From: Vreelandella massiliensis
Lineage (GTDB): Bacteria > Pseudomonadota > Gammaproteobacteria > Pseudomonadales > Halomonadaceae
Assembly (NCBI RefSeq): GCF_900155385.1
Contig: NZ_LT699745.1
Location: 1,953,561 to 2,017,560 of the forward strand
Length of the DNA stretch: 64,000 nt
Direction of reading: 5' to 3'
Numbering within the stretch: position 1 is the stretch's first letter; each line of letters begins with the position of its first letter. The notes under the pieces were generated by a model. The model saw nothing but the letters and a program-made list of their open reading frames with translations. It was not told where the DNA came from and searched no databases. Positions 33,560 to 41,964 of the stretch are shown in pieces. A program made the translations under genes and the position numbers.

Positions 33560-35890
33560 GTGCGACAGCACACATCGGTCGTCTGTCCGGCGGCCTTCAT
33601 TGGGCGGGGCGTGGCCGCGTTAATGCTATTTTTCTGCCTGTTCGCGGTCCCGGCTCATGCGCAGTCGGTTTCGATCCCGGGGCTCAGTAGCGGCGGGGAG
33701 CCGAGCGAGGAGGTCAGCCGTGAGTCCTTTCAGCAGTCGCTGGATGACGTGGTCACGATGCTGGAGAACGAGCAGCAGCGCGAACAGCTGCTGCAATCGT
33801 TAAAAGCGCTGCAAACCGCAACCGAGGCCACCGAGCAGGATGTCGTTGGGCGCCAGGGCTTGTTGGGCGCGCTGGCCGACACACTGACCGACATTGGCGA
33901 GCAGGCGCAAGGAGGTGATTCACCGACACAGCAGTGGTCGCAGCAGCTCACCCGCGGCGTGGAAGGGCTTGAAAACCTTGGCGATAGCATCAGCCGGGCA
34001 GAGCTAATTCGCACCGTCGCCGATGGTGCCGTGTTGGGCGTGATCTGGGCGGTGCTGCTGGTGGTGATGGTGGCCTCGGGGCGCTTAATCGCCAATCGCA
34101 AAGGCTGGCCACTCGACTTGCCTCGGGACCCGCGCGGCTGGCTGCTGGCGGTGCACTTTTTGCGCCGTATGCTGCCGTGGGTCTTGTCGTTTGCGATTGT
34201 GCTCGGGTTGGGGCAGATACTGCCCCCTAGCCCGGGACGTACCGCTATCCAAGTGCTGGCGTATGTCTGTGTGTGTGGGCGGGCGCTTTCGGTGGTTTTT
34301 GAAACCGTTATCGCCTTCTTTAGCCGCGGCCACCGCTTCACCGCCGTGCGCTTACTTCAGCTTCGTGCGTTGCGAACACTCTTCGTCATCGGGGCGCTTA
34401 TCGCCCTCGGCGATGCGGTGAGTTCCAACCGCTTGGTGGTCATGCTGGGGGACGAGCTTTCGGGGCTGATCTCGGTGTTCTCAAATATCATGGCCGCGAT
34501 ACTGTCAGCGCGTTTTATCTTTAAGTTTAAACGTCCGATTCGCCATCTTATTTGTAATCGCCCGTATCGTCAGCGCCGCGATGCTAGCACGGCGGTGGAG
34601 CTGAGCCGCGCGCTAGGCGGAATGTGGCACATTCCCGCGCTGCTGCTCGTGGTGGGCTCGCTGCTGGCGATTTTTATCACCGCAGGCGATGTTGGCACGG
34701 CCCTGGCGCGCTCGATTATTTCCGCTAGCCTGCTGGTGCTCACGCTGGTGGTGACCGGGCTTTTGCGCCGCCACGCCGAGCGGATGAGCAAGCGCCGCCA
34801 TCGCCATCGCCACCGCTATAGCGAGTACCGTAAACGTTTGGAGCGCTTTGGTTTTGTGCTGGCGCATATTTCTGCGTGGGCGGTGTTTGCCGAGCTCTTT
34901 ATGCAGGTGTGGGGCGGTTCGCTTTTTGGTCTGGGCCAGCAAGGGGTCACCAGTGCGCGTATTGGCCAGGCGCTTTTAAGCCTGGGGGCGACGGTGCTGC
35001 TGGCCTGGCTGGTATGGATTTTTGCCGACACGGCGATTCAGCGCGCGCTGATCTCATCGGCGCGCTCACGCGGGCGCCGGGTGAACAAGGCGCGGGCGCA
35101 GACCATCACGCCAATGATCCGCAACGTGATATTTGTCACCATCTTGATTATCGCCGGGATTGTGGGGCTGGCGAATCTAGGGGTTAACGTCACGCCGCTG
35201 CTCGCCGGTGCCGGTGTGATCGGTTTGGCGCTGGGTTTCGGGGCGCAAACCCTGGTACAGGATTTGATTACCGGGATCTTTATTTTGATCGAAGACTCCC
35301 TGGCGGTGGATGACTTCGTCGAAATCAATGGCCACATGGGCACGGTCGAGGGGTTAACGCTGCGTACGGTGCGCCTGCGCGACCTTGACGGCGTTGTCCA
35401 CATCATTACCTTCAGCCGTATTCAGTCGATTCATAATATGTCGCGGCAGTTCGGCATTGCGCTAATGAAGATCCGCATTCCCTTTGATATGAAAATCGAC
35501 GCGGCGATCACACTGATGCAGGAGACCGCCCAAGCGCTGCGCCAAGACCCGATGATGCGTCACTACATCTGGTCGCCGCTGGAGATGCAGGGCATCCACG
35601 CCTTTGAAGACGGCTGCCCGATTTTGCGCATGCGCTTTCGCACGGCCCCGGAAATGCAGTGGGACGTCGCGCGGGCCTTTAACTTACTGCTGAAGCAGCG
35701 CATGGAAGAGCAAGCGCTTGAGCTGGGCGTACCGCGTATGAGTATCAATATGGAGGCACACTCTAGCGCTCACGCAACAGAGGAGGTGGATGACCATTCA
35801 AGCGAATTAAGCCGCCCACCAGCGCATGCACAAGACGAACCCAGCGGCAAGGCCCGCACCAGCGCCAACCCCGAAGGTGGCGACGAGTAG
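33560..35890 (+). CDS. Mechanosensitive channel of the MscS family, YbiO-like
   Basis: The protein has 776 residues. A signal peptide (about 12-35) leads to a periplasmic coiled region (50-140) and about ten membrane helices. The MscS pore module is at about 510-610: VTPLLAGAGVIGLALGFGAQ (TM3), then DSLAVDDFVEINGHMGTVEG. A cytoplasmic cage domain follows, and an acidic serine-rich tail. E. coli YbiO has the same layout. MscS channels open under hypo-osmotic shock to save the cell, important for a halophile. The start is GTG with a strong AAGGAGAG. A loop KRRHRHRHRYSEYRK (about 413-427) is histidine/arginine rich. Its 3' end overlaps the convergent small gene by 84 bp. Confidence 0.9.
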   Translation: MRQHTSVVCPAAFIGRGVAALMLFFCLFAVPAHAQSVSIPGLSSGGEPSEEVSRESFQQSLDDVVTMLENEQQREQLLQSLKALQTATEATEQDVVGRQGLLGALADTLTDIGEQAQGGDSPTQQWSQQLTRGVEGLENLGDSISRAELIRTVADGAVLGVIWAVLLVVMVASGRLIANRKGWPLDLPRDPRGWLLAVHFLRRMLPWVLSFAIVLGLGQILPPSPGRTAIQVLAYVCVCGRALSVVFETVIAFFSRGHRFTAVRLLQLRALRTLFVIGALIALGDAVSSNRLVVMLGDELSGLISVFSNIMAAILSARFIFKFKRPIRHLICNRPYRQRRDASTAVELSRALGGMWHIPALLLVVGSLLAIFITAGDVGTALARSIISASLLVLTLVVTGLLRRHAERMSKRRHRHRHRYSEYRKRLERFGFVLAHISAWAVFAELFMQVWGGSLFGLGQQGVTSARIGQALLSLGATVLLAWLVWIFADTAIQRALISSARSRGRRVNKARAQTITPMIRNVIFVTILIIAGIVGLANLGVNVTPLLAGAGVIGLALGFGAQTLVQDLITGIFILIEDSLAVDDFVEINGHMGTVEGLTLRTVRLRDLDGVVHIITFSRIQSIHNMSRQFGIALMKIRIPFDMKIDAAITLMQETAQALRQDPMMRHYIWSPLEMQGIHAFEDGCPILRMRFRTAPEMQWDVARAFNLLLKQRMEEQALELGVPRMSINMEAHSSAHATEEVDDHSSELSRPPAHAQDEPSGKARTSANPEGGDE

Positions 35891-36238
35891 CCAGATGCCG
35901 CGAAAGCGCCGCCAGCGGTTATACAGCGTGACAGCGTGACTGACGCGGTCGACGAGTTCATCGTGGCGCGAAATCGCGTTATCCGGCGGCAGGGAGAAGT
36001 CGTTGGCGACGTTGCCTTGCCAATGGGCACCATGGGAGAGCCCTAGGCGTGAGCGTAAGCGGCCGATGTCACTTACTGTGGCGTGCAGCTCGTCGTATGC
36101 GTCGCGGCGCTCGGGGAGGGCGAGCACCGCTTCGGCATCCTGCTTTAACGCGCTGTGTTGGCACGCCTCAATGGCACGTTGAAGCTCTTGCGGCGTGGCA
36201 TTGGGCGGCAGCGTCAACCGCTGGTACAAGTCACGCAT
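35807..36238 (-). CDS. Membrane protein with degenerate J-domain-like N-terminus
   Basis: From the ATG at 36238 the protein has 143 residues. The start MRDLYQRLTLPPNATPQELQ resembles the first helices of a J domain, but no HPD motif follows, so it would not stimulate DnaK. Residues about 110-140 form a glycine-rich membrane helix (LLVATFGVGAGAGLAAGFVL). A GTG at 36280, one base after the upstream stop, would add 14 residues and couple translation. It follows the TerB-J gene on the same strand and is probably co-expressed with it. Confidence 0.7.
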   Translation of the reverse strand: MRDLYQRLTLPPNATPQELQRAIEACQHSALKQDAEAVLALPERRDAYDELHATVSDIGRLRSRLGLSHGAHWQGNVANDFSLPPDNAISRHDELVDRVSHAVTLYNRWRRFRGIWLLVATFGVGAGAGLAAGFVLCMRWWAA

Positions 36239-36281
36239 AGAGGGTCGGTATCCGTGGCTGTCTGTTAACCATAGGTTCACA

Positions 36282-37253
36282 TTATCTATAGGTTTGCATC
36301 AGGTAATCATACGCATTTTTGATGCGTTGAAAACGCGCTGAAGCCAACGCGACCTGCTGTTCGCTCTCGGAGAAGAAGCGATCCGGGTGGTGCAGCTGCG
36401 CCATACGCCGGTAGGCGCGGCGAATATCACTGCGGTTGGCGCCTTCGGTCAGCCCCAGAACCGCCAATGCCCGCGAGGTGCGATCTGGCGGTGTTTGCTG
36501 GCGCTGCCCATCGTGTTGGTGTTGGCCGCGTTGATCATAGCGCTGGCGCTGGTGGGCATCGTGCTGTTTTTGCTGCCGGCGCTGGGCTTTCTCCTGCTGA
36601 GCGCGCTCGCGCTTAGCCCGCGCCTGCTCCTCACGCGCCTGGCGGCGGCGCTGTTTTTCTTGCTCTCGCTGCTCTCGCTGCTCTCGCTGCTCTTGCTGCT
36701 GCCGCTGGGCTTCTTCCGCGCGTGCCTTAGCCTGCTCTTTTTCCGCGGCTTCCTGCGCTTTACGCTCATAGTATTGTGGGTCATGGCGGCGCCAATACGC
36801 CTCGGTACTTATATCCTCCGGCGCCTTGAGGGCTTCACCGGTGAGTTCCTTAAACAGCGTGCCGAGGGTTTCCGGGAGCACGCCTAATAGGTCAGCAAGA
36901 AAGCGCAGTATGTAATGGTTGGCCAGCGAGAGCGTACCGTCGTCGGTCGCCACGGTAATCGCCTGATGCATGATGCTTAGGCCACGCTCTTGCGAGCACT
37001 CTTTGCGCAGTACCTCAGCGGCGAGCTGTATCGCCTGCAGGTCTTGGCTCCGGGCGATCTGCAGTATCGGGGCTAACTCATGGCCGTGACGAAATTGCGC
37101 GGTCACCTGGGCGAGGCGCCTGCGTCGCTGGCCTTCGGTGATCGGCTGGCGGTTAACGAGTACCCACGCTAGCAGCAGCAGCGTTGCCGTATCCACTTGG
37201 CTGCGGCTTTGGAGCAGCACCAGCTCAAAAGGGGAAAAACGGGCAATCGACAT
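36282..37253 (-). CDS. TerB-like/J-domain protein (DjlA-like layout)
   Basis: I start at the ATG at 37253 (323 residues). The N-terminal 150 residues look like a helical TerB-type domain (ELVLLQSRSQVDTATLLLLA and LSIMHQAITVATDDGTLSLA). Residues about 175-255 are a charged coiled coil of Q, R, E and A with repeated EQR. The C-terminus is a true J domain (about 255-323) with LHHPDRFFSE containing HPD. It should recruit DnaK. DjlA has the same order but with a membrane anchor, which this protein lacks. It sits in a two-gene unit with the J-like membrane protein downstream, which might supply the anchor. Confidence 0.8.
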   Translation of the reverse strand: MSIARFSPFELVLLQSRSQVDTATLLLLAWVLVNRQPITEGQRRRRLAQVTAQFRHGHELAPILQIARSQDLQAIQLAAEVLRKECSQERGLSIMHQAITVATDDGTLSLANHYILRFLADLLGVLPETLGTLFKELTGEALKAPEDISTEAYWRRHDPQYYERKAQEAAEKEQAKARAEEAQRQQQEQREQREQREQEKQRRRQAREEQARAKRERAQQEKAQRRQQKQHDAHQRQRYDQRGQHQHDGQRQQTPPDRTSRALAVLGLTEGANRSDIRRAYRRMAQLHHPDRFFSESEQQVALASARFQRIKNAYDYLMQTYR

Positions 37254-37457
37254 TCCCGGGCTCCAAGGCAGTGGGGGGGAAACAGCGAGCAATGGTCGCC
37301 TTACACGCGGCAGATGGCAAGCCTGACACGCTCCAGGTCACACAAGTATTGATCAAAATGCGCGTCAAACCTCGTACTTCTAGTGCGAGGAAGGAAAGCG
37401 CGAGGCGCTCAGCGCCTCCTGGTTGACGTACTATATTTACCGCGTTAACTTTTAATC

Positions 37458-38615
37458 ATGACAACCGTACACCGCGCCTACCGTTATCGGTTCTATCCCA
37501 CGCCCGAGCAAGCTGACCAGCTTGCCCGGACGTTTGGCTGCGTGCGGTACGTCTACAACCACTTCCTGCGCCAGCGCACCGATGCCTGGTTTGAGCGTCA
37601 GGAGCGGATGGGCTACAACGCCACGGCCAAAGCGCTCACCACCCTCAAAAAACAGCCCGACACGGCGTTTCTGGCCGAGGTGTCCAATGTCTGCTTGCAA
37701 CAATCGCTCCGGCATCTGGATCGGGCGTTTAGCCACTTTTTCAAAGGCCAAGTGCGATACCCCACCTTCAAGAAGAAGCAGCGCAAGCAATCGGCCACTT
37801 ATATGGCCAACGGTTTTCGCTGGCGCGACGGCAAGCTGTGGCTCGCCAAACACAAAGACCCGCTGGCTATCCGCTGGAGTCGGCATTTTGCCGGCACACC
37901 GAGCAGCATCACAGTAAGCTGTGACACCGCTGGCCGTTACCATGTCAGTTTTTTGGTGGAAGAAGCAGCCACACCGCTGCCCGTGACACCGAAGATGGTC
38001 GGTATCGACCTGGGGCTGACGCACCGCGTTATTACCAGTGACGGCGACAAAATCCCCAACCCGCGCTTTCTACGCCGTACCGAGCGCAAACTGGCACGGG
38101 CGCAACGGAACCTGTCGCGTAAACAAAAAGGCTCGCAAAACCGCGCCAAAGCGCGGCTTCGGGTGGCCAAGGTACATGCCAAACTGGCCGATCAGCGCCG
38201 TGACGCCACCCACAAACTCTCCACGCAGCTTATTCACGAGAACCAAGTTATTGCTGCCGAGAGCTTGCAGGTCAAGAACCTGCTGAAAAACCGCTCACTG
38301 GCCAAGGCCATTAGCGACGTGGGCTGGCATCAGCTCACCCAACAACTGACCTTTAAGGCCGAGCGCTACGGGCGCGATTTCGTCCAGATCGACAAGTGGT
38401 ATCCCAGCTCGAAACGCTGTTTTCACTGTGGTCATATCACTGACAAGATGCCGCTCCATACCCGCACCTGGGATTGCCCGAGCTGTGGCACCCAAGGCAT
38501 CGACCGCGACGTAAACGCCGCTCGCAATATTCTGCAATCGGGAAAAGCGATACTAGCGGGGGCCGACAAGCTCCGTCAGCATGAAAAAACTACCGTGGGG
38601 CTCACGGGAGGTTAA
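37458..38615 (+). CDS. tnpB: TnpB RNA-guided nuclease, canonical catalytic site
   Basis: The protein has 385 residues. RuvC residues are D184 (VGIDLGLTHRV), E268 (VIAAESLQVKN) and D351 (GIDRDVNAARNI). The zinc ribbon has C321, C324, C340 and C343 (RCFHCGHIT, CPSCGTQ). The N-terminus MTTVHRAYRYRFYPTPEQ is typical of OrfB. All catalytic residues are present, so it should be an active nuclease guided by RNA from the right end. It is clearly a different lineage from the tnpB at 3050, which has a displaced glutamate and no zinc ribbon. Confidence 0.95.
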   Translation: MTTVHRAYRYRFYPTPEQADQLARTFGCVRYVYNHFLRQRTDAWFERQERMGYNATAKALTTLKKQPDTAFLAEVSNVCLQQSLRHLDRAFSHFFKGQVRYPTFKKKQRKQSATYMANGFRWRDGKLWLAKHKDPLAIRWSRHFAGTPSSITVSCDTAGRYHVSFLVEEAATPLPVTPKMVGIDLGLTHRVITSDGDKIPNPRFLRRTERKLARAQRNLSRKQKGSQNRAKARLRVAKVHAKLADQRRDATHKLSTQLIHENQVIAAESLQVKNLLKNRSLAKAISDVGWHQLTQQLTFKAERYGRDFVQIDKWYPSSKRCFHCGHITDKMPLHTRTWDCPSCGTQGIDRDVNAARNILQSGKAILAGADKLRQHEKTTVGLTGG

Positions 38616-38765
38616 GCCTGTGGAGCTTGTGTAAGACCGGCGGTGCTATCACCAAGGGCAACGGGCTGTGAAGCAGGAACCTGGAAGGCGACAACCAGGG
38701 AATCCCCTTCCTTTCCGCCGTAGGCGGCAGCTTCCTAAGAAGCTGAGGGAGGGGAGGAGGTCAAG
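38616..38765 (+). ncRNA. Right end and predicted omega RNA scaffold of the tnpB element
   Basis: After the tnpB stop, stems are CCGCC-GTA-GGCGG (38715-38727) and AGCTTC-CTAA-GAAGCT (38729-38744), then GAGGGAGGGGAGGAGGTCAAG to the end. About 88 bases match the miniature element at 23980-24066, with compensatory changes in both stems. TnpB guide RNAs are known to be made from this part of the element, starting inside the 3' end of tnpB. The guide would be read from host DNA starting at 38766. Confidence 0.6.
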
Positions 38766-38925
38766 CAAAGTGAACAACATTAACGGAGTGTACGGCCTGC
38801 GCTAGGTCAACGTTAAGCCGTTTGAGCGGTTGTGCCAACGTATTGCCTTGGTGTGCAATGGAAACTCGCTTAAGAGCCAACTATGCTCCTATCAAGATGC
38901 ATTTTTCCGAGCCAAGGAGACCTAG

Positions 38926-39615
38926 ATGCAAGCTGCCGATATTATGACCCACGATGTGATCAGTGTGGGACCCGAAGAGGACGTGAATGCGATTGCCAAG
39001 CTGCTGTTGACCCACCACATCAGCGCTGTGCCCGTGGTGGATGACGCGCAGAAAGTGCTGGGCATTGTGTCGGAAGGCGATCTTATGCGGCGCGTCAAAA
39101 GCGAAGAGGGCGAAGAGCGTTCCTGGTGGCTTTCACTGTTCGCCGGGCAAAAAAACGCCACGGAGTACGTGAAGTCGCACGGGCGCAAAGCGAGTGAGGT
39201 CATGACGCCTGACCCCCTCACCATCGACGAGAGCACACCGCTGCATAAGATTGCGCGTCTGCTTGAAAAGCACCGCATTAAACGTGTTCCGGTGGTGAGC
39301 GACGGCAAGCTGGTGGGTATTGTTAGCCGTGCCAACCTGCTTCAAGGACTGGCAAGCTCAGAGGTCACCACTGGCGAAGCGCCGGGCGATGATCGCGCCA
39401 TACGCGAAGCGATTCTCAAAGAAGTGGAAGAGAATACGGGCGTACGCGTGGCAGGTATTAGCGTCATTGTCAGCGAGGGCGTCGCGGAGCTTTGGGGCTT
39501 GGTCGAATCCAATGAGCAGAGAAAGGCGGTGCAAGTGGCCGCGGAGAACACGCCTGGCGTCACTAAGGTGGAAAACAACCTCGGCTTGGTGCCCAAAGGC
39601 GTCGGCGGGTACTAG
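38926..39615 (+). CDS. CBS-domain pair with C-terminal BON domain
   Basis: The protein has 229 residues. CBS domain 1 spans about 5-60 (MTHDVISVGPEEDVNAIAKL) and CBS domain 2 about 88-140 (VMTPDPLTIDESTPLHKIA). A BON domain follows at about 155-225 (AELWGLVESNEQRKAVQVA, GVTKVENNL). CBS pairs bind adenosine nucleotides and BON domains bind membranes or phospholipids, so the protein may be an energy-state sensor. No enzyme domain is attached. An AAGGAG site precedes the ATG and a terminator follows at 39652. Confidence 0.92.
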   Translation: MQAADIMTHDVISVGPEEDVNAIAKLLLTHHISAVPVVDDAQKVLGIVSEGDLMRRVKSEEGEERSWWLSLFAGQKNATEYVKSHGRKASEVMTPDPLTIDESTPLHKIARLLEKHRIKRVPVVSDGKLVGIVSRANLLQGLASSEVTTGEAPGDDRAIREAILKEVEENTGVRVAGISVIVSEGVAELWGLVESNEQRKAVQVAAENTPGVTKVENNLGLVPKGVGGY

Positions 39616-39651
39616 CGCGGAATTTCGTGAAGCCGCTATTCAGCAAGCATG

Positions 39652-39676
39652 CCGCCGATAAACTCGGCGGTTTTTT
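39652..39676 (+). terminator. Terminator after the CBS-BON gene
   Basis: CCGCCGA (39652-39658) and TCGGCGG (39664-39670) form a 7-bp stem with a 5-base loop, followed by six T residues. Confidence 0.93.
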
Positions 39677-39805
39677 ATTGGGCGCTTATTAACATAGGCT
39701 CTTTTTCCACTGGCGCTATATTTCCTATACAGAATTGTCAATTTTTGAGGCATTGGTGTACAGTGTTTGTACTGATTGCTCTTGCACCCTCAAAGTGACG
39801 ATGCC

Positions 39806-39970
39806 ATGCGACGCAAAGCCGACCTACCGCAAAAATCGTGTGCATACTGCCAGCGTCCGTTTACCTGGCGTAAAAAGTGGGCGCGCTGCTGGGACGACGT
39901 ACGCTACTGCAGTGAACGCTGCCGCCGTTCAGCCAAGTTATTTGACCGCGCAAGGGGGGCGAGCGCATGA
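39806..39970 (+). CDS. DUF2256 zinc-finger-like small protein
   Basis: The protein has 54 residues from the ATG at 39806. Four cysteines lie in [15 protein letters not shown] and [11 protein letters not shown], the DUF2256 pattern expected to bind one zinc ion. The function is unknown. The gene overlaps the cryptochrome gene by 4 bp (ATGA at 39967-39970). DUF2256 genes commonly sit beside photolyase/cryptochrome genes, as I recall, so a role with that flavoprotein is likely. A longer frame from a TTG at 39776 is less likely. Confidence 0.85.
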   Translation: MRRKADLPQKSCAYCQRPFTWRKKWARCWDDVRYCSERCRRSAKLFDRARGASA

Positions 39971-41388
39971 GACCCTCTTCCCTTGACATTGTCTGGTTGC
40001 ACAATGAGTTGCGCGTGGCGGACAATCCATTGCTGCACTTTGAACAGCCCCCTGAGCAGCTGTTATGCGTCTATGTGCTCGATCAGCGCTGGCTGCAAGC
40101 CCCTTTTCCCGGCGATACCACCCCGCGCATCGGCCCGGCCCGACTGCGGTTTTTATGGCAGAGCTTGATAGAGCTTCGCGGTGAGCTGCTGCGCCGGGGT
40201 AGCGATCTTTTGGTGCGTATCGGCTCACCCGCTGAGGAAGTGGCGGCCTTAGCCTGGCAGCTAGGCGCGCGTACCGTGCGCGTTGCCAAGCAAGCCGGCG
40301 TTGAGGAAGTCGCTGATATCAAAGCGCTTGCAGCCGAGCTGCCTGAAAGCACTAAGCTTGACATGGTGGAAAGCGGGGTATTGATCGACCTTGAGGCGCT
40401 GCCCTTTGCCCTTAATGCGCTACCCCGCAGTTTTTCCGCTTTTCGGCGCCAAGTAGAAGCCCCCTGTACGCTCAATAAACCGCTGCCGGCCCCGGTGACG
40501 CTGCCGCCGTGGCCGGAGGCCTCGCGTGGGTTTCCGCCGCTGCAAAACGTTTGTGACATCACCGCCGCCTGGCAGCCGGATGAGCGGCAAGGTTTCGCTT
40601 ATGAAGGCGGAGAGGCCGCCGGTTTAGCCCGTTTAAAGCACTATGTATGGGCGCAAAACGGCCCCGCCTCCTACAAGGAAACCCGCAATGGCCTGCTGGG
40701 GGCGAACTTCTCCACGCGCCTATCGCCTTGGCTTGCCCACGGCTGTATGACACCGAGCCAGGTGCATCACGAAGTGAAAGCCTGGGAAGCAAAAAACGGC
40801 AGCAGTGAATCGAGCTACTGGATCACCTTTGAACTGCTGTGGCGCGAATATTTCCATCGCGCTGCCCAGCTTGAACAAGCCGCGATGTTTGGCGCGCATG
40901 CGTTGCCCGTGCCGTGTGCGCACTTTACCGCCTGGTGCGAAGGCAAAACCGGCTTGCCTTTCGTGGATGCGGCCATGCATGAGCTACGCCTGACGGGCTG
41001 GATTTCCAACCGCGCGCGGCAAAACGTGGCGAGCTTTCTGGTGAAAGACCTAGGGGTTGATTGGCGTTTGGGGGCGGCGTGGTTTGAACACTGCTTAATC
41101 GATTACGATGTGGCCAGTAACTGGGGGAATTGGCGCTACATCGCGGGCGTAGGCCGCGATCCGCGTCAGGAGCGCTACTTTAATGTGATAAAGCAGGCGG
41201 GCTGCTACGATCCTAAAGGGTTTTACGTCGCCCATTGGCTGCCGGAAATGGCTGCGCTACCCTGCGATTTATCGCGTCAGCAGCCGTGGCGGGTGCGGCC
41301 AGACACCTACTCACCGCCCAGAGTCGAGCCTAACGCCTGGCAGCGGTGGTTGATCGACCACCCAGCCGCTGCGCATACCAACGCATAA
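39967..41388 (+). CDS. DASH-type cryptochrome/photolyase
   Basis: The protein has 473 residues. The N-terminal alpha/beta domain begins [18 protein letters not shown]. The FAD domain carries [57 protein letters not shown] and [18 protein letters not shown]. The last two are typical of the DASH group, which repairs cyclobutane dimers in single-stranded DNA and may also act in signalling. Blue light is absorbed by FAD, with a folate antenna in relatives. It is translationally coupled to the DUF2256 gene and followed closely by the DUF3429 gene. Confidence 0.93.
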   Translation: MRPSSLDIVWLHNELRVADNPLLHFEQPPEQLLCVYVLDQRWLQAPFPGDTTPRIGPARLRFLWQSLIELRGELLRRGSDLLVRIGSPAEEVAALAWQLGARTVRVAKQAGVEEVADIKALAAELPESTKLDMVESGVLIDLEALPFALNALPRSFSAFRRQVEAPCTLNKPLPAPVTLPPWPEASRGFPPLQNVCDITAAWQPDERQGFAYEGGEAAGLARLKHYVWAQNGPASYKETRNGLLGANFSTRLSPWLAHGCMTPSQVHHEVKAWEAKNGSSESSYWITFELLWREYFHRAAQLEQAAMFGAHALPVPCAHFTAWCEGKTGLPFVDAAMHELRLTGWISNRARQNVASFLVKDLGVDWRLGAAWFEHCLIDYDVASNWGNWRYIAGVGRDPRQERYFNVIKQAGCYDPKGFYVAHWLPEMAALPCDLSRQQPWRVRPDTYSPPRVEPNAWQRWLIDHPAAAHTNA

Positions 41389-41399
41389 AAGGAGAGCCG

Positions 41400-41885
41400 A
41401 TGTCCGCCCTGGATAAAAAAATCACGCTACATGGCCGGGGTAAAACGGCTTGGTTGCTCGGTTTAGCCGGGTTGCTGCCTTTCGGGTTGACGCTTGGGGT
41501 CGCTTTTTTAGGCCCCATGGTATGGCAGGTCAACGCGGTATACGGTTTTCTCTACTACAGCGCCGTGATTCTGTCTTTCCTCGGGGGCGTGCACTGGGGG
41601 GCGGTGATTCAGCGTACCGATCATGAGCGCCATCCTGGCGATATTCGCCGTTTGCTCATCGCCATGTTGCCCAGCTTAGTCGCTTGGCCCGCGCTGATGT
41701 TAAATCTCGTCACTGGGTTATGGGTGTTGATGATTGGCTTTGTGCTGATTTGGGCGTATGACTTGAGCCGAGAAGGGCGCCTAGGCTGGCCGGCCTGGTA
41801 CTTACTACTGCGTTCAGTACTGACCGTGGGCGTGGTGCTCGCCCATATTGGTATGATCACTCGCCTAGGTGATAGCGCGTGGTAG
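41400..41885 (+). CDS. DUF3429 membrane protein
   Basis: I start at the ATG at 41400, with an AAAAGGAGAG site, 11 bp after the cryptochrome stop. The 161 residues form about five membrane helices. Landmarks are FLYYSAVILSFLGGVHWG and RRLLIAMLPSLVAWPAL, both typical of DUF3429. The function is unknown. Close spacing puts it in one operon with the DUF2256 and cryptochrome genes; DUF3429 proteins are often found next to photolyases, which fits a light-stress unit. Confidence 0.88.
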   Translation: MSALDKKITLHGRGKTAWLLGLAGLLPFGLTLGVAFLGPMVWQVNAVYGFLYYSAVILSFLGGVHWGAVIQRTDHERHPGDIRRLLIAMLPSLVAWPALMLNLVTGLWVLMIGFVLIWAYDLSREGRLGWPAWYLLLRSVLTVGVVLAHIGMITRLGDSAW

Positions 41886-41964
41886 TCACGCCGAGGGCTA
41901 GCGTTTGTCGCCATTGTGAGTGATCATCGTGCCCACGCTATGGACCGCCAAAGGATCACACTTT

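Larger units (their letters stand above)
37370..38765 (+). mobile_element. IS200/IS605-family element with tnpB only
   Basis: Left-side hairpins are CCTCGTAC/GTGCGAGG (37370-37390) and GAGGCGC-TCA-GCGCCTC (37402-37418). A full tnpB gene and a structured right end follow, ending in GTCAAG at 38765. The right end is shared with the miniature element at 23980. No tnpA is present, so the element would need a transposase in trans. The exact left boundary is uncertain. Insertion lies between a J-domain gene and the CBS-BON gene without breaking either. Confidence 0.75.
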
